Translations under genes and position numbers: made by a program
From: Monomorium pharaonis
Taxonomy: Eukaryota; Arthropoda; Insecta; Hymenoptera; Formicidae
DNA length: 64,000 bases
NCBI RefSeq assembly: GCF_013373865.1
Contig: NC_050472.1
Location: 22,663,136 to 22,727,135, forward strand
Direction of reading: 5' to 3'
Shown here: positions 31,301-43,040 of the stretch, piece after piece
How the letters are laid out: each line of letters opens with the position of its first letter
How positions within the stretch are numbered: the stretch's first letter is position 1
Notes under the pieces: model-generated
What the model was told of the DNA's origin: nothing
Seen by the model: the letters and a program-made list of their open reading frames with translations, nothing else
Databases searched by the model: none

Positions 31301-34286
31301 TGAAAAAAAAAAGTAATATATTCAATAAGATATGTTATTGCGGGCTGCCAATTAAAAATATACTCAATACAATAATATACGCTATTGCAGTATCAACATT
31401 GTACTTGCATTAATAGCAAATATTATTGTATTGAGTATTTTATGTAGTTGGCAGCTCGCAATCACATATGTTATTGGCTGTATTACATTTTTTTTCTGTG
31501 TACATATGTAAATAACTATAAAAAAGAAAGTAAGCATACTTATAAGAAATTAAATAATTAATATACTAAAGAATATGTAGCACTATTAACATTCACTAAT
31601 TTAAGCTAAAGATTTTTATTTGAAAGACGATATATATCTATATTTATTTTAAATTTTGGTTTATAAATATAAACATGATATTATAATAACATTATGTTAT
31701 TGTAATATTTCAATATTTAACGTGATATTAAAAAATCTTTATATTAAAGATCAATAGATCAATTATACAGATTGTTAATACCGGTATTAATATTTTGTAT
31801 ATATTATAATAAGTATAATTATATTTATTATCAAGTAGTTATTCTATATTAATAAACGTATTTATAACTTAAAGCAGTATGTAAAGATATTTATTATTTA
31901 TTATATTAATTACCTATAAACAATAAGCTCACCCATTCGGTGAACCGCTTTTCGATATTGCTGCTGAACTGAACCCATTCCTTGCAGAGAAGTCCCCATG
32001 GCTGTTTCTAAAAAAATTATATTGTTTTAATGTATTTATATACTTTAAAAATATAAATTGGCAATTATAATCTATAGTATTCATATTTTGAATACAAAAT
32101 TTATATTGTTTTTTACTATTCTTATTACTCTTTACTAGATAAATTTCTATATAGATATAAATAGAATATAGTACCACATATTATATTCAATGTATGTTCA
32201 CTAATAAATGGTATTAAATCTTTTGTAATGACACCTCCTGCATTCTTCAAAGACTTTGTCATGCTCTCGCTTTCTTCGACTAAAATCTTAATAAATTGCT
32301 TTAATATATTAAAATGAAATGTGGGAGTTAATAGCTTTCGCCGTGATTGCCATTTGGAGCCTAAAATAGAAATATATAATAAGAGATAATGTATAATACT
32401 ATTAAACTCAAACATAATTATATTATTATAAATTTAAATTTGTTTTCTCTCTTGATTGCATATAAAAATATGCAATCAAATATAGACACAAATGATATAT
32501 TATATCAAAACATGAAGACAATACGTACTCTTTTGTATTTAATATAACATTTATACAAGTCAAAAGCATAATTCTACACACAATCACTCAAGCTTGAATA
32601 TATTTTTTTTCTCGTTTTAAGTGTAAAAATTTCAGGGATGTAACGCGAACAGACCTGTAAATGGTTACGATTGCTGTACTCTTTTACGCTCAACAATGAT
32701 TCTATGTTTTAAATCATACTACAAAGAAAATATAAAAGAGAAAAACACTTTACAAAAATAAATTTTATAATTATAAATGATTTAAAACAGGTGTTCTCAA
32801 CCAGTGGTCCACAGACCCTCAGAAGTCCGCGAGAACTAAATTAAAGTCCGCAAAATAAAATCACATTGATTTTCAATTAAAAGTTCTCTATTATAAAAAT
32901 ATATTCAAATATTATTCTAAGTTTAATGTTAACTAAAAGTTATGATTAAAATTTATTTTTAAATTCTTGGAATATTTATTTTTTGAACCTTGGGATCCCT
33001 GCACTGAACAAAAAAGTCCTAGTGGTCCTTGGTTAAAGAAAGGTTGGGAACCACTGATTTAAAACAGAATTATTGTAAAACTGTATAACAACCGTGACCA
33101 CATATAGTCTATTTGCGTTGCAATTTTCTAAAATTTTTATACTTAAGACGAGACAAATATATATTCAAGCGTTCAAAAAGTATTATCCAAAATTAATGTG
33201 CTATGTCAAATGATAATTTTCATCTATATCTATATGTTACCTGTACTGAGAAGGAGACCCGTACCAAGCCAAGGACTTAATTTGTCATAAATTATACCTT
33301 TGTCAATGTGTTTTGTATTGTTAAGTATTATCTAAAAAATTATAAAAGTATTAAGTTAAACTGTTTTTTATTTAATCTTATTAATAATAATAATTAATCA
33401 ATTAAAGTGTCTTAAATAATTTGTTTGTCAATATATAATTGTTATACATATATATATATAATGTATACAAAATTTATGTTTTTAAATTGTATTACCTCCA
33501 GATCATTGGGATGACGAATAGATACCATAGTTATAAAAAAAGCCCATACTTTAAAAATAGGATAATACTGGTTACTTAAATTAAATAAAATCTTCCAGAT
33601 ATCCTCTAAAAGAAATGCAAGTACATGCATAATAACAAAATTAAAGTATCATTTATTCTGCTTCTCATAAACAGACAAGAGTAACCGGAGAAATTGCCCA
33701 TTTTACCACGAATTTGAATTTACCACGATAGGCTGCAAAATTTGGCCTTTTTCGGTTACTCTTTTAAGGAGAGTATAACTTTGTCAAAAATAATAATAAA
33801 GAAATTTTCTAAAGTATTTTGTATCCTAAAGTCTCTATTTTTTAAATCGAAATTTTAATAAATAACTGATTATTAATTTTTTACAAAGCAACATGAATAC
33901 AAATAGAGAAAGGTCAAATCTAAATTTTTTATAAACTTTGCATATTTTGTAAATTAAAAATTGCAAATGTGGTTTACTGTATCCTGAATCTTAAATCATT
34001 ACTTATAATTTGCATACCTTTTAAACCTTCTTGAATCGAAATTTTAATCCTACTTTTCACCACAAGATCTTTTGAGTTTTTATTCAGTAAACAAAATCCA
34101 CGTAATATGTTAAAAAATTGACAACAGATTTAACTTACCTCGTGAACGTAGTCCTAGCAATAAATTACCAATAATTGGATAACCTGATGGTCCTGGTATT
34201 TTATTGATTAAATGTTTATTTGATCCATATTGCACATAATACACAAAATACATTATGAAAACAAGTAACAATATAATAATAAACAT
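28346..34286 (-). CDS. Cytochrome P450, CYP4 clan, copy D (12 exons, 504 aa), canonical motifs
   Basis: Diverged paralogue of A-C with the same 12-exon plan: 34139-34286, 33496-33605, 33241-33331, 32175-32360, 31914-32007, 30722-30824, 30458-30548, 30136-30242, 30000-30068, 28925-29093, 28583-28762 and 28346-28512; 504 residues. It has every textbook P450 landmark: hydrophobic anchor; hinge KIPGPSGYPIIGN; WQSRR (residues 120-124); helix I GGYDTTS (310-316) with the Asp-Thr pair; ESLR (368-371); FDPDRF; heme loop FSAGPRNCLG with Cys448. The ATG at 34286 aligns with the starts of A-C; an in-frame TTG nine bases upstream is not needed. Introns 1, 3, 5 and 9 contain short transposon-like insertions. 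It is probably an ordinary CYP4-type monooxygenase (fatty acid, hydrocarbon or xenobiotic hydroxylation are typical for the clan), but the substrate is unknown. The stop is TGA; A-C end in TAA. Confidence 0.93.
29397..29948. mobile_element. Tc1/mariner-like element remnant in intron 9 of gene D
   Basis: About 550 bases bounded by imperfect inverted ends: TATAC-GAGGGGCATTTAAGTC on the left and the complement of TATAC-AAAAGGATTTCAAGTC on the right, both continuing AAACC (about 20 of 26 bases match). TA lies at both borders. Intron 9 is about 470 bases longer than in copy A, roughly the element's size. No intact transposase frame was found. Confidence 0.65.
31296..31502. mobile_element. Fold-back element in intron 5 of gene D
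   Basis: About 207 bases with arms near 75 bases: TACACTGAAAAAAAAAAGTA...TTGCGGGCTGCCAA on the left and its near complement, ending in TTTTTTTTCTGTGTA, on the right. It belongs to the same family as the TACACTGAG elements at 9173 and 18670, but sits at an unrelated site. Confidence 0.8.
32788..33056. mobile_element. Non-autonomous hAT element in intron 3 of gene D
   Basis: 269 bases with hAT-type ends, CAGGTGTTCTCAACC on the left and GGTTGGGAACCACTG on the right. It is flanked by a perfect 8-base target duplication, atttaaaa (32780-32787 and 33057-33064). The interior has no transposase. Copies A-C have no insertion here. Confidence 0.9.
33677..33763. mobile_element. Short inverted-repeat element in intron 1 of gene D
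   Basis: About 87 bases with inverted ends AAGAGTAACCGGAGAA and TTTTTCGGTTACTCTTTT. Too short and imperfect to assign to a family. Confidence 0.5.
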
Positions 34287-35470
34287 TTTCGTCAACTATT
34301 CTAACAACTATTCTAATCAGTATAGCACACTTTTTTATTTGTGCAGGAGCCGAATTTTTCTTTTTTCAAATTTAGCCGTTCAATTTTCAAAGCCGTCAAA
34401 TTTTCCATATACGCACGGAAATAATTCGCGATCACAAGATAAATAACAAAAATATTAAAACACAAAGGATATATGAAATAAAAATGTTGATTACTTTAGC
34501 AACCCTCAAAAATAATTTTAGTGTGAAACGTATTTATGCGCATTCGTGCCTGACGAAAACCTTAAGAGCTCTGATAGTAAGGACAATGTCAAGAAGACTT
34601 TTTAAATCCTTTGCGTCCACGGAGACCGAGTAGTAGGGAGACAGTAAAGCATCTTGGCTACTTTTGGAAAGCATATTGGAATACCTTCTCTCCTTCGTTC
34701 ACGTGATGTATAGTCGGAGGTTCGCAATACTTCTTTTTAAATGAGTTATGCAATGTAGCTTTAAATGTTTGGTTGAATGTATCTCGGTGAGCAGATTATA
34801 TTTTGAAACTTATTTAAAAAATGTAATTTTGTTATAAAAGTTTCCGGATGATTGTATATATCACGTACGGCGCTTTGTGCGCGCGCGTGTGTGTGTGTGT
34901 GTGTGTAGGTGATCGCTACGCGCCGGACGCCGAGGGACACCATTTCTGACGGTGCGTGTACAACAGTGCCATGCCCAATACCGTTTCTGAGCTGTTGATC
35001 CACTTTAGCCAAGTTGTTGACCCAGATTGGGCTGGGTGCAAAAAACGATATATAGCCGCCCTTATTAATTCGATATTATAAATAAGAATTTAATATGCAG
35101 TTTTCTTTTATATGTATATATGCATATAGTTTCAAATAGTTATCTTATAAAGAAAATATATATAAAATATAGATATTGTGAAAATATATAAACTATTGTG
35201 ATATTAAAAGCAAGAAATGTTGCAACTGTCAAATAATATGTTTTAACAAGCCATTTTTTTAATCCATGCCATTTCGTAGTTATTTATTGTGCCTTAGTGT
35301 TGTAACTTGTGATATGCTAATAAAATTCTCAAAATATAGCGAATGCTAACAATACAACATCTAGTATCGTATTTATTTTACTTAGATATAACGCGTTTTT
35401 GTACACGCATCCATCCGGAAGCTTTTTATAGTGATAAAATTAATAGCCGTGAAAGCCTTTGAAATAAGAA

Positions 35471-35516
35471 TGTAACCTCTATACATTTATAATTGTAACC
35501 TCTATACATCTGTAAT
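35471..35516. repeat. 23-base direct repeat, two copies
   Basis: The unit tgtaacctctatacat plus seven more bases occurs twice back to back, with two base differences between the copies. Confidence 0.8.
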
Positions 35517-35859
35517 TGGGGAAACCGTATATGCTGGGACACGATACATATTAGGACATTGACACTATTTGATATCTGGTTAAAAACTATTAAACTATAC
35601 TCACAAAAATATTGTAACACCAATTACAAATATATACTGGGATAGTTCTACTATGTACCATGTCTAAGACACTAGTATCGCAATCAATTATTTTATTACA
35701 ATATTATATAATCTAATTTTGTTCTTGATAGGTTTTTTACAGTGTAGAGATGCTTTGTATTTCTAGAAAAAATTATAAGACATTTTTTAAATACATTAAA
35801 AAGACACATTAAAGACGCGAGATTTAAAGATTTAGACTTTTTTAGATTTTAAGACACGT

Positions 35860-36100
35860 TTTTTTTTAATTTTAATAAAATAAACTTTTTATCTATTTTT
35901 TTGTTTAAAGTAAAATAAATTTTGTTAATTTTTACAGATCAATTATTCATGTTCTTTATTTAAAATAGATTAACCACGTTTAAATAAAATAGATTTTCTA
36001 TGTATTCTTTTCTTTTTTAAAATAAAATAAATTTTCCATATTTTTATTTAAAATGAAATAAATTTTTTACTATTTACTGTATATTTATTTAAATAATATT
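35860..36100. repeat. Degenerate AT-rich tandem repeat
   Basis: Variants of ttaaaataaaataaattttc recur about five times at roughly 30-40 base spacing. The units are strongly diverged, so the borders are approximate. Confidence 0.4.
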
Positions 36101-37316
36101 ATTTAAATAATATAGATTGTCCACAATGCATATTAAAAAAAAATTTGTTTATTTTTTGTAGTGTTCCAATATATACCTAAGACAGTCTGTATATGTATCT
36201 ATGTGGTACATAATAGGACAATTTGTACATAGTGGGTCATTGGGCTTTAAAACTTTGTATAACATAATACACATTTAATCTTTTTCAGAATGATAAACGG
36301 ATATAAATAGAAAAATCTTTTTTAGTTCAGTTTGTTTTTATATACAACTACTTTTATAAAAAATATCTAGTATACATATACTGGTTTCTTCTATACATTT
36401 ACATTGAACTATAGCTGATACTAATTATTTCTTTGAGAGAAATAAAGGATACCTCCTTCTTTCACAAACAAGTAAATACTGTTTCATATTTTTTTCCTAA
36501 ATATAATATGTTTATAATATGTAAAAAAAAGTAAAATTACAAGACACTGCAATATCTCGCATCAAGTGTACACGCAGTAAAATCGATCGGATATCTTTTA
36601 CACGAGATGCTATTTCTTACAAAGGAACAATCACAAATGGAAAAACACTTTTGGAATGCGGTTTGTTGCAAAAGATAGAGAATCACTTTTTTCTTACGCA
36701 TAAGAGCCATAAGTAGAGTACTCATTATTACGCTGTCACATTTGCCTCGACGACGCGAACTAGTAATCGAACTAGTAAAAAATTGATTTCTGTAACAAAC
36801 TATTGGTCTTCGAACATTTTACTATTAACTTTCATGCTATTTTTTCTGAAATCTATTAGATATTATATCAAAAGGTTAATTAATTCGATAACTTTATAAT
36901 TTTTGTTTTTTTTTTAAATAAAAAAAGTAAGAAATCTAAAGCTAGTATTTGGAATTTTTAATGTGATAATCTGATCGTGTTAAAATAAATTTAGCAATAA
37001 TAACAAAGTTTTGTTATTGGTATATACGTAAATAACATTTTTTGTATAAATGTACTTAATCAAATAAAATTGTTTAAGCTGATCGCTATGAGTGCGACAT
37101 GTATATACAGATTACTTATTAACTAGTTTAATATTGAAATTGAAAAAGTATAAATTGAATGGGAAGCCGTCAGGTATTGCTATAAAATCCGTGTTGAAAA
37201 GCACGTCTACATTCCATAACGTTTAACTGTCGAAAGAGATTAAGCAACGTGTATGAAAGAATTTGAAAACATCGTTAAAAAATAACATTAAAATGTCAAT
37301 TTAAAGTAAACTAATA

Positions 37317-37449
37317 GACCTATTCTGTAACTTTTAACGACAGTGTCGATATCGTTATATTGTCGTTGTGCATATATTATATACAAAAAAGCTGCGCAAC
37401 GACAATATAACAATACTGAACTGTCGTTAAGAGTTACAGAATAGGCCTC
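37317..37449. mobile_element. Fold-back MITE, CCTATTCTGTAAC ends
   Basis: About 133 bases. The left arm gacctattctgtaactttt continues through aacgacag and is the near complement of the right arm, which ends gagttacagaataggcct. The arms are about 55 bases with an AT-rich loop. TA flanks both sides. No coding capacity. Confidence 0.8.
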
Positions 37450-38358
37450 TAAGTATTCTATAATGTAACTAAATTGTGTTATAAATTTTTCGTGTCTTTT
37501 GCTAGATTAATATTGTAAATTTTTTTAATAAAAAATATTTCTGCAATCTCTTTCATTTCTTTGTGCCTTTTTAAATAGAATATCTTTAGTTTTAACCATC
37601 CAAAGTCGTGGTAATAGGCGATGACTACCAACAACTAAATGGCCGCTTGATGGACCTTATAATTAATTTTTGTTTCTAAATGTCTCTTTGCTTGTGCTGC
37701 GTATCTTTGATTGCAATTTAGACAATTTGTTTTATATACAAGTTTGTTAGTCCATTTAGATTAATCTGATGCATTTTTCTTTTTTTTACAATTTATTCTA
37801 ATTTTTTTGCAACTGTGTATCGAAAATCAAGATATTTATTTAATAAATCGGCCCATATATATTTTTTGGCTCACGTTATTGACATAAAAAAGAACTAATT
37901 TTTTGTTATTGACTTCTTTAGTTTTTTTAATATTAATTAATGTAGTAATAATTAATATTAATTTGACTCCACTTTGAATTTTCTTTTTTTATGTTTACAT
38001 TAATTTTAGCAAATAAAATTATTTATTAATTTTTTCACAATTTTAACGTTTGCAGTGTGAAATCGTTGGTCTAGCTAATAAAACATCTTAATCTACTAAA
38101 TTAATGATCATATTGATTTTATATTGATTTGATGATTTAAAAAGAAATTGATGTAGCGCCTCGAAAATGTTACGTCCTATCAAAATTAATAAATAATTGT
38201 CAAATATATTAATTGACCATAAAATTAAAATTTTTGTTGAAATTGAAATTAATTGCGTTTTATTCACAATTAATTTCAATTTTCTACATATGTATCTAAA
38301 TAATGTCTAACGAAAATAATGGATTTTTCAAAATAGTGTCTAGAAGATTTGGAGAAAT

Positions 38359-38536
38359 TACAGGGTAAAATTCAAATCAATATTATAGCAAAGAGAAACT
38401 TTAGCTGCTAAATTTGCTGCGTATTGCTTAAAACTTTGGTTTAAACCAGTTTAGATTAAAACTAGTTTTAAAAATGCGCAGTAAATCAGAAGTAAAGTTT
38501 CTTTTTTACTGATATCGATTTGAATTTTACCCTGTA
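38359..38536. mobile_element. Fold-back MITE, TACAGGGTAAAATTC ends
   Basis: About 178 bases with inverted arms TACAGGGTAAAATTCAAATC and its complement, plus imperfect inner pairing (gaaacttta / taaagtttc). No coding capacity. Confidence 0.8.
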
Positions 38537-39078
38537 TAAAATATAGGAGAACCTGAGGCATAGTGGCATGCCTAACTCCGAAAAAATTTTTAATATCTTA
38601 AAAATGACAAAATCGATTCTGTTTGCACTAAAATATTCTTTGGAATATTCACTTTTAATGATTGTAGCTATTTATGATTTAAGAAATATATATGATTATA
38701 TATGAGCTTTTTTTTTCACTTTTTCATACTTAATTGCTCATAAAATTCAATCTAAAAATTATTCTTTCAATTAGTTTTTGTCTTTTTTAGTATGACTATT
38801 CCTTTTTAATATTAAATTTTAAAACAGAAAAAAGTTAGCACAAACATATATGGATATATTTTGCATGTAATTGTACATATTTATAAATGTTTTTATACAA
38901 AAAAATTTTTACCGGGTATGTGTGTGTGCGTGCTACAAAATTCGTGAGAGTCATTACCGTTTTATTATGCTGTCTTATAAACTCACATTCTTTTTAACTC
39001 TCACAATCAAATCCTCAAGCTCTTCGAAGTTTTTTTATCTCCCGCTTGTCATTCTCGATTCTTTTTGCGATCCACAAT

Positions 39079-39081
<3 letters not shown>

Positions 39082-39118
<37 letters not shown>
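39082..39118. repeat. (CT)n microsatellite
   Basis: About 37 bases of CT, just before the diverged P450-flank copy that starts near 39126. Confidence 0.95.
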
Positions 39119-39121
<3 letters not shown>

Positions 39122-39125
39122 GATT

Positions 39126-39668
39126 AATAAAATTTGTTTATCTCATAAACCAGTCATTAATAGAAACGCTTTCAAAATTTATAATTGCATGTAATGCGAT
39201 TGCGTCATATTAGTTTATCAATTATTATTTATTATATTAGTTAATCAATTTAAATAAATTTATATATAACTATAAATAATTTTAATACATATTTTTGTTA
39301 CTATGCATCGTTAATTTGTAACAACTAAATTTTTCTCATTATGCACTCGCTTGCTTTCGGGAATGACTGCTCATTTACTTCTTATCTGAGTAGATCACTT
39401 AGTATTTATAATTACTTAGTATTTATAGATTACTTTGTATTTCTGCTGAGTTTGAGACATAAGAAATTTAATAACTCAGAACAGAACTTTGACGAACAAC
39501 TTATATAATATATATTGCTTGACCTTGCGATAAACGATAGCCGTAAGGAAAACACTTATATACACATATCGATTCTTGAATAATATGTCAATTGAATATT
39601 ATATGAGTCTTGAATCAAAGAACGTTGCGTAATGTTTGGAGACAACGCACATGAGAAATGTTTAAGCT
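39126..39668. repeat. Diverged copy of the P450 upstream flank
   Basis: Homologous along its length to about 7408-8000 (copy A unit) and the matching parts of units B and C. Landmarks in order are: attaatagaaac, ttgttactatgca, gttaatttgtaac, ttgctt then gataaacg, and gttgcgtaatgt. In A-C this DNA lies about 0.5-1.1 kb upstream of the start codon; here it is about 4.8 kb upstream of gene D. It is either the D flank pushed away by an insertion or the relic of a lost fifth unit. Confidence 0.75.
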
Positions 39669-39689
39669 TATATTCAATAATTATAAAAT

Positions 39690-39718
39690 GCCTATGCAAG
39701 CCGCATAGGCTTTTTTTT
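39690..39718 (+). other. Perfect hairpin followed by a T run
   Basis: GCCTATGC-aagcc-GCATAGGC is followed at once by eight T. The shape resembles a bacterial intrinsic terminator or the end of a Pol III transcript. In this eukaryotic context neither can be assumed, and no RNA gene was recognised just upstream. Confidence 0.4.
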
Positions 39719-39807
39719 AAGTTTTTTTCTGGTGACCTATAGACAATGTAATCCTCATCATTAATTTAATGAACTCGATACCATATGATGGTATATTCCT
39801 TCTAAAC

Positions 39808-40135
39808 TGAAAATCAAACTGTAATAAATCAACTAAAGGTAATAAAGCTCTTTTTTAGTTTGTAATAATTAATTATTTATAACTTATAATATTTCTTCTG
39901 CCATGCAAAAAATAGAAAAATATTTCAATTTTGGCTTTATTTTTTTATTAATTTTTAGATTTTACTAATTATATTCTTTGAGACTTCATATTGAAAATTT
40001 ATGTTTGTTGGTTCAATATTAGTAGTATTGAAAAATTTGTATTTTTGTGGAAAATTCAGTTCGTTATCGTCTTCCTTATGCATATTTTATAATTTAAAAA
40101 TAATTGTACGCTAAAGTATTAAAATAACATGGAAA

Positions 40136-40206
<71 letters not shown>

Positions 40207-40870
40207 ACTGACTAGAAGTTTATCAAATTTACTTGATTTTATTGAAATAATAAACTAAAAATAATTCAAATTATAATAAATTATTATATTGCCAATTTTT
40301 GAGTACAATATTGTTGATATAAATTATTTATGAACTTGAATATTAATAAACTAAAAATTAAACCATAATAGTCAACTGAAGGTAAAGCTCTATTTTAATT
40401 TGTAATTTAATTAATTGTATATAACTAAAAATATTTCTTTTGTTATGCAAAAAAATAGAAAAATATTTCAATTTACTTCAATTTTTTAATTAATGTTTTT
40501 TTAACTTTTTGAATTTACTAATTATATACTTTGTGATCCTATATTGGTAATGTTTATAATGGAAACATCGTTAAATTGTTTGCTTCAGTATTATTAGTAA
40601 ACTATATTGAAAAATTTGTATATTTATGAAAAATTCTTTATCGCTTTCTTTATGCACATTTTACAATTTAAAAATAATTAAGACTAAAATATTAAAATAA
40701 ATGGAAGCTGTATGATACTGACTAGAAGTTATCAAATTTATGATTTCACTAAAATAAAATATCAAAAATAATTCAAATTATAATGAATTATTACATTGAC
40801 GATTTTTTAATTTTGTTGATATTAATAAAAAAATTGTTGATATCAATTATTAATAAACTTGATTATCAAT
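39808..40870. repeat. Diverged tandem duplication, two units of about 0.5 kb
   Basis: Unit 1 is about 39808-40350 and unit 2 about 40353-40870. Shared landmarks in order are: caact(a/g)aaggtaa, agctct, atttctt(c/t)tg, atgcaaaaaatagaaaaat, attgaaaaatttgtat, tactgactagaagt and aaaataattcaaattataat. No coding content. Confidence 0.75.
40139..40202. repeat. (TA)32 microsatellite
   Basis: 64 bases of TA inside unit 1 of the tandem duplication. Unit 2 has only gtatgatactgac at the matching place, so the run expanded in unit 1 alone. Confidence 0.95.
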
Positions 40871-43040
40871 TCAATTTTGATATCGATAATTACTAATAGA
40901 GTTACACAATGATAATATATCAACTGTCGGTATTTTTGGAAACGCGTTAACAGAACACGAGAAAACTACATAAAGTAAAAGACATCAATATCTAAAGCCG
41001 GTATTCATGCTTGAGTCGAATCTTATTTCAAAATCGTCTCAAGCAGTGTCTTAAGATGCTAATACGGCTCATTATAAAGTTGTTTAGAAATCAATAAATA
41101 TATCAATAATCTTTACTGTAGATTGGTTAAAAATAATACATTTATGCTAATAATATTCTTTCATTCATAGAATTTGATATATCAAGAGTTTTGTTTACGA
41201 TACACAATGAAACTACAGGCATAAGTTTCAATCTTTTATCTTTTTCTGTATTAGATGGATATTTCTCTCTCTCAGTATAATAATTTTATATCCTTATATT
41301 TATGTCCTTAATATTATAATTGATATCTTTATAGTTTATATCAATAGATTAGAAAATGTGCGTACCTAAAAATAAAGTTAATTATAAAAAAGAAAGACCA
41401 AAGACATTCTTCAACATATCGCTTTATTAAGTTCTCATAATGCAAATGCGCTTCTTCTCGGTCGACTACAATATATACTTCATTTTTAAGTAATATTACA
41501 CACCTGCTTAAGGTACACTGTGAAACGTTTTGTGTTGCATGCACCCTCGTATCGTGTTGCGAAATACACGCGTGTGGCGAAAGGGAAAGAGAGAAAGAGG
41601 AAGAAAAAGAGGCAGAAGCTTTTTTATGGTATTATGAATTTCACATTAGACTACATCACGTATCTATAACAGCGTCAACTTCGACCATGGAATATGATGG
41701 ATGCACTAAAAAGTACTCGATCGTTTATTTAACGTATCTCAATAATCAATTAAAAAACCGCTCAACTTATATATCGACATTTTTAAATTTATAACAACCT
41801 CTCGAAAATTGATATTTTATTTTAGGCATTACTGCATTAATTAAAAGTTCAAATATCTCGTTTTAATATATCTATTACTGTTCAGCCTTGTCTTATGCAA
41901 AACACATACATGTAAATAATTATAATTGATTTATGTCATAAATGCCTCGAAAAAAATCATACAATAAATTGAAAGATCATTTACTATATTTTTTTTATCT
42001 TTCTAATTCTTGTATCTTTAATTTAACTAAAAAACATATTCTTAATGCTTTCTAAAATTATTTATCCGGTTATAATAAAAATTAATACATTATATATGCA
42101 AACAAAATAATAATGCCAAATTAATTAATGGCAATTTACTTGATATTAATTTAACATAATGCACGATCGAATAATTTTTAGTGCATCAACTAACATTTTA
42201 CAATTAGCAGTTGTTATTACCATTTTAAAAAGTTGATATATATAAACAAAAAATATTCTTAGATTTGCCACAAATATTTTGCTTTTTCACTGTTAACCCT
42301 TAAGTATGGATTATAATACTACATTAAAAAGAATCTAATTTATTATAACGTTAATTATTGTATTTCATGTAATATAAAATATAGATTTACATTGTACAAA
42401 TAAAAAATCTTTTTGTGTAATTTAACAAATAAATTAAAGCTAAGAAATATTAAATTTTTAATAAAAAACTTAATATGCTGAATTTATAAAAGTATATCCT
42501 TCTTAGAGCTTAAAGAACAATTCTAAAATATCCGTTTATTAGAAAGGATTAAATTTTACTTTCAGCAAAGTTTCAATCCATACACATAACTTTTCTCAAA
42601 CGTGTTATACATATAATCGCTCTTTATGTGAATTTGTTTAGTTTCCTCAAAAAGTTTTATAATTATAAACAAAATAATAAAAACTATTTAAATATTTGAT
42701 ATTGCAAAGCTTCCTAATTAGTGTACTAATTAGTGTCACGCTTGAGAATTTCAAGCTTTACCAAATAACATTCTATGAAAATTTCCATTAAAATATTAGA
42801 TTCTGAAAGAAGAGAGAGATCAAATTTTTGAGCTAGAGTTACATATTTGAAAATTTGCCATATTTCTTGAAAATTAATAAAATATATTATACAAAAGATT
42901 CGGTCACAAAAAGAGATTATTATTTTGATACAATATAATAATCCCTTATATAAACCGAGTACAATAAAAAACAAAATAATAAAGTAATAAAAAAATATGT
43001 TACAACTGTTGAAGAGAATAATAAAGAGTTCAAAGTGCAT
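40871..43040. other. AT-rich region, no gene established
   Basis: No confirmed gene. On the minus strand, 41405-41475 is open and ends at a possible donor, and 42728-42805 follows a good pyrimidine tract plus CAG acceptor and runs to a stop. I recognise neither as a protein family, and I could not join them into one gene. Confidence 0.4.

Larger units (their letters stand above)
34287..39125. other. AT-rich region upstream of gene D, no gene seen
   Basis: No coding exon is recognised. It includes a short (GT)n run near 34888-34906, a 23-base unit repeated twice (35471-35516), a degenerate AT-rich tandem stretch (about 35860-36100), and two fold-back elements (37317-37449 and 38359-38536). 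Short open frames here have no recognisable motifs. The segment seems to separate gene D from the flank that lies close upstream of A-C. Confidence 0.6.

Noticed and set aside
39690..39718. Bacterial rho-independent terminator
   Set aside because: The shape fits, but everything around it is eukaryotic and no bacterial gene is present.
41341..41544. Possible exon (KNEVYIVVDREEAHLHYENL...)
   Set aside because: The amino-acid composition looks protein-like and a possible donor follows. I could not find a partner exon, a start or a family, so it is not called as a gene.
42726..42810. Possible last exon after a pyrimidine-rich acceptor
   Set aside because: A good acceptor and a stop are present, but only about 25 codons, no family resemblance and no upstream exon.
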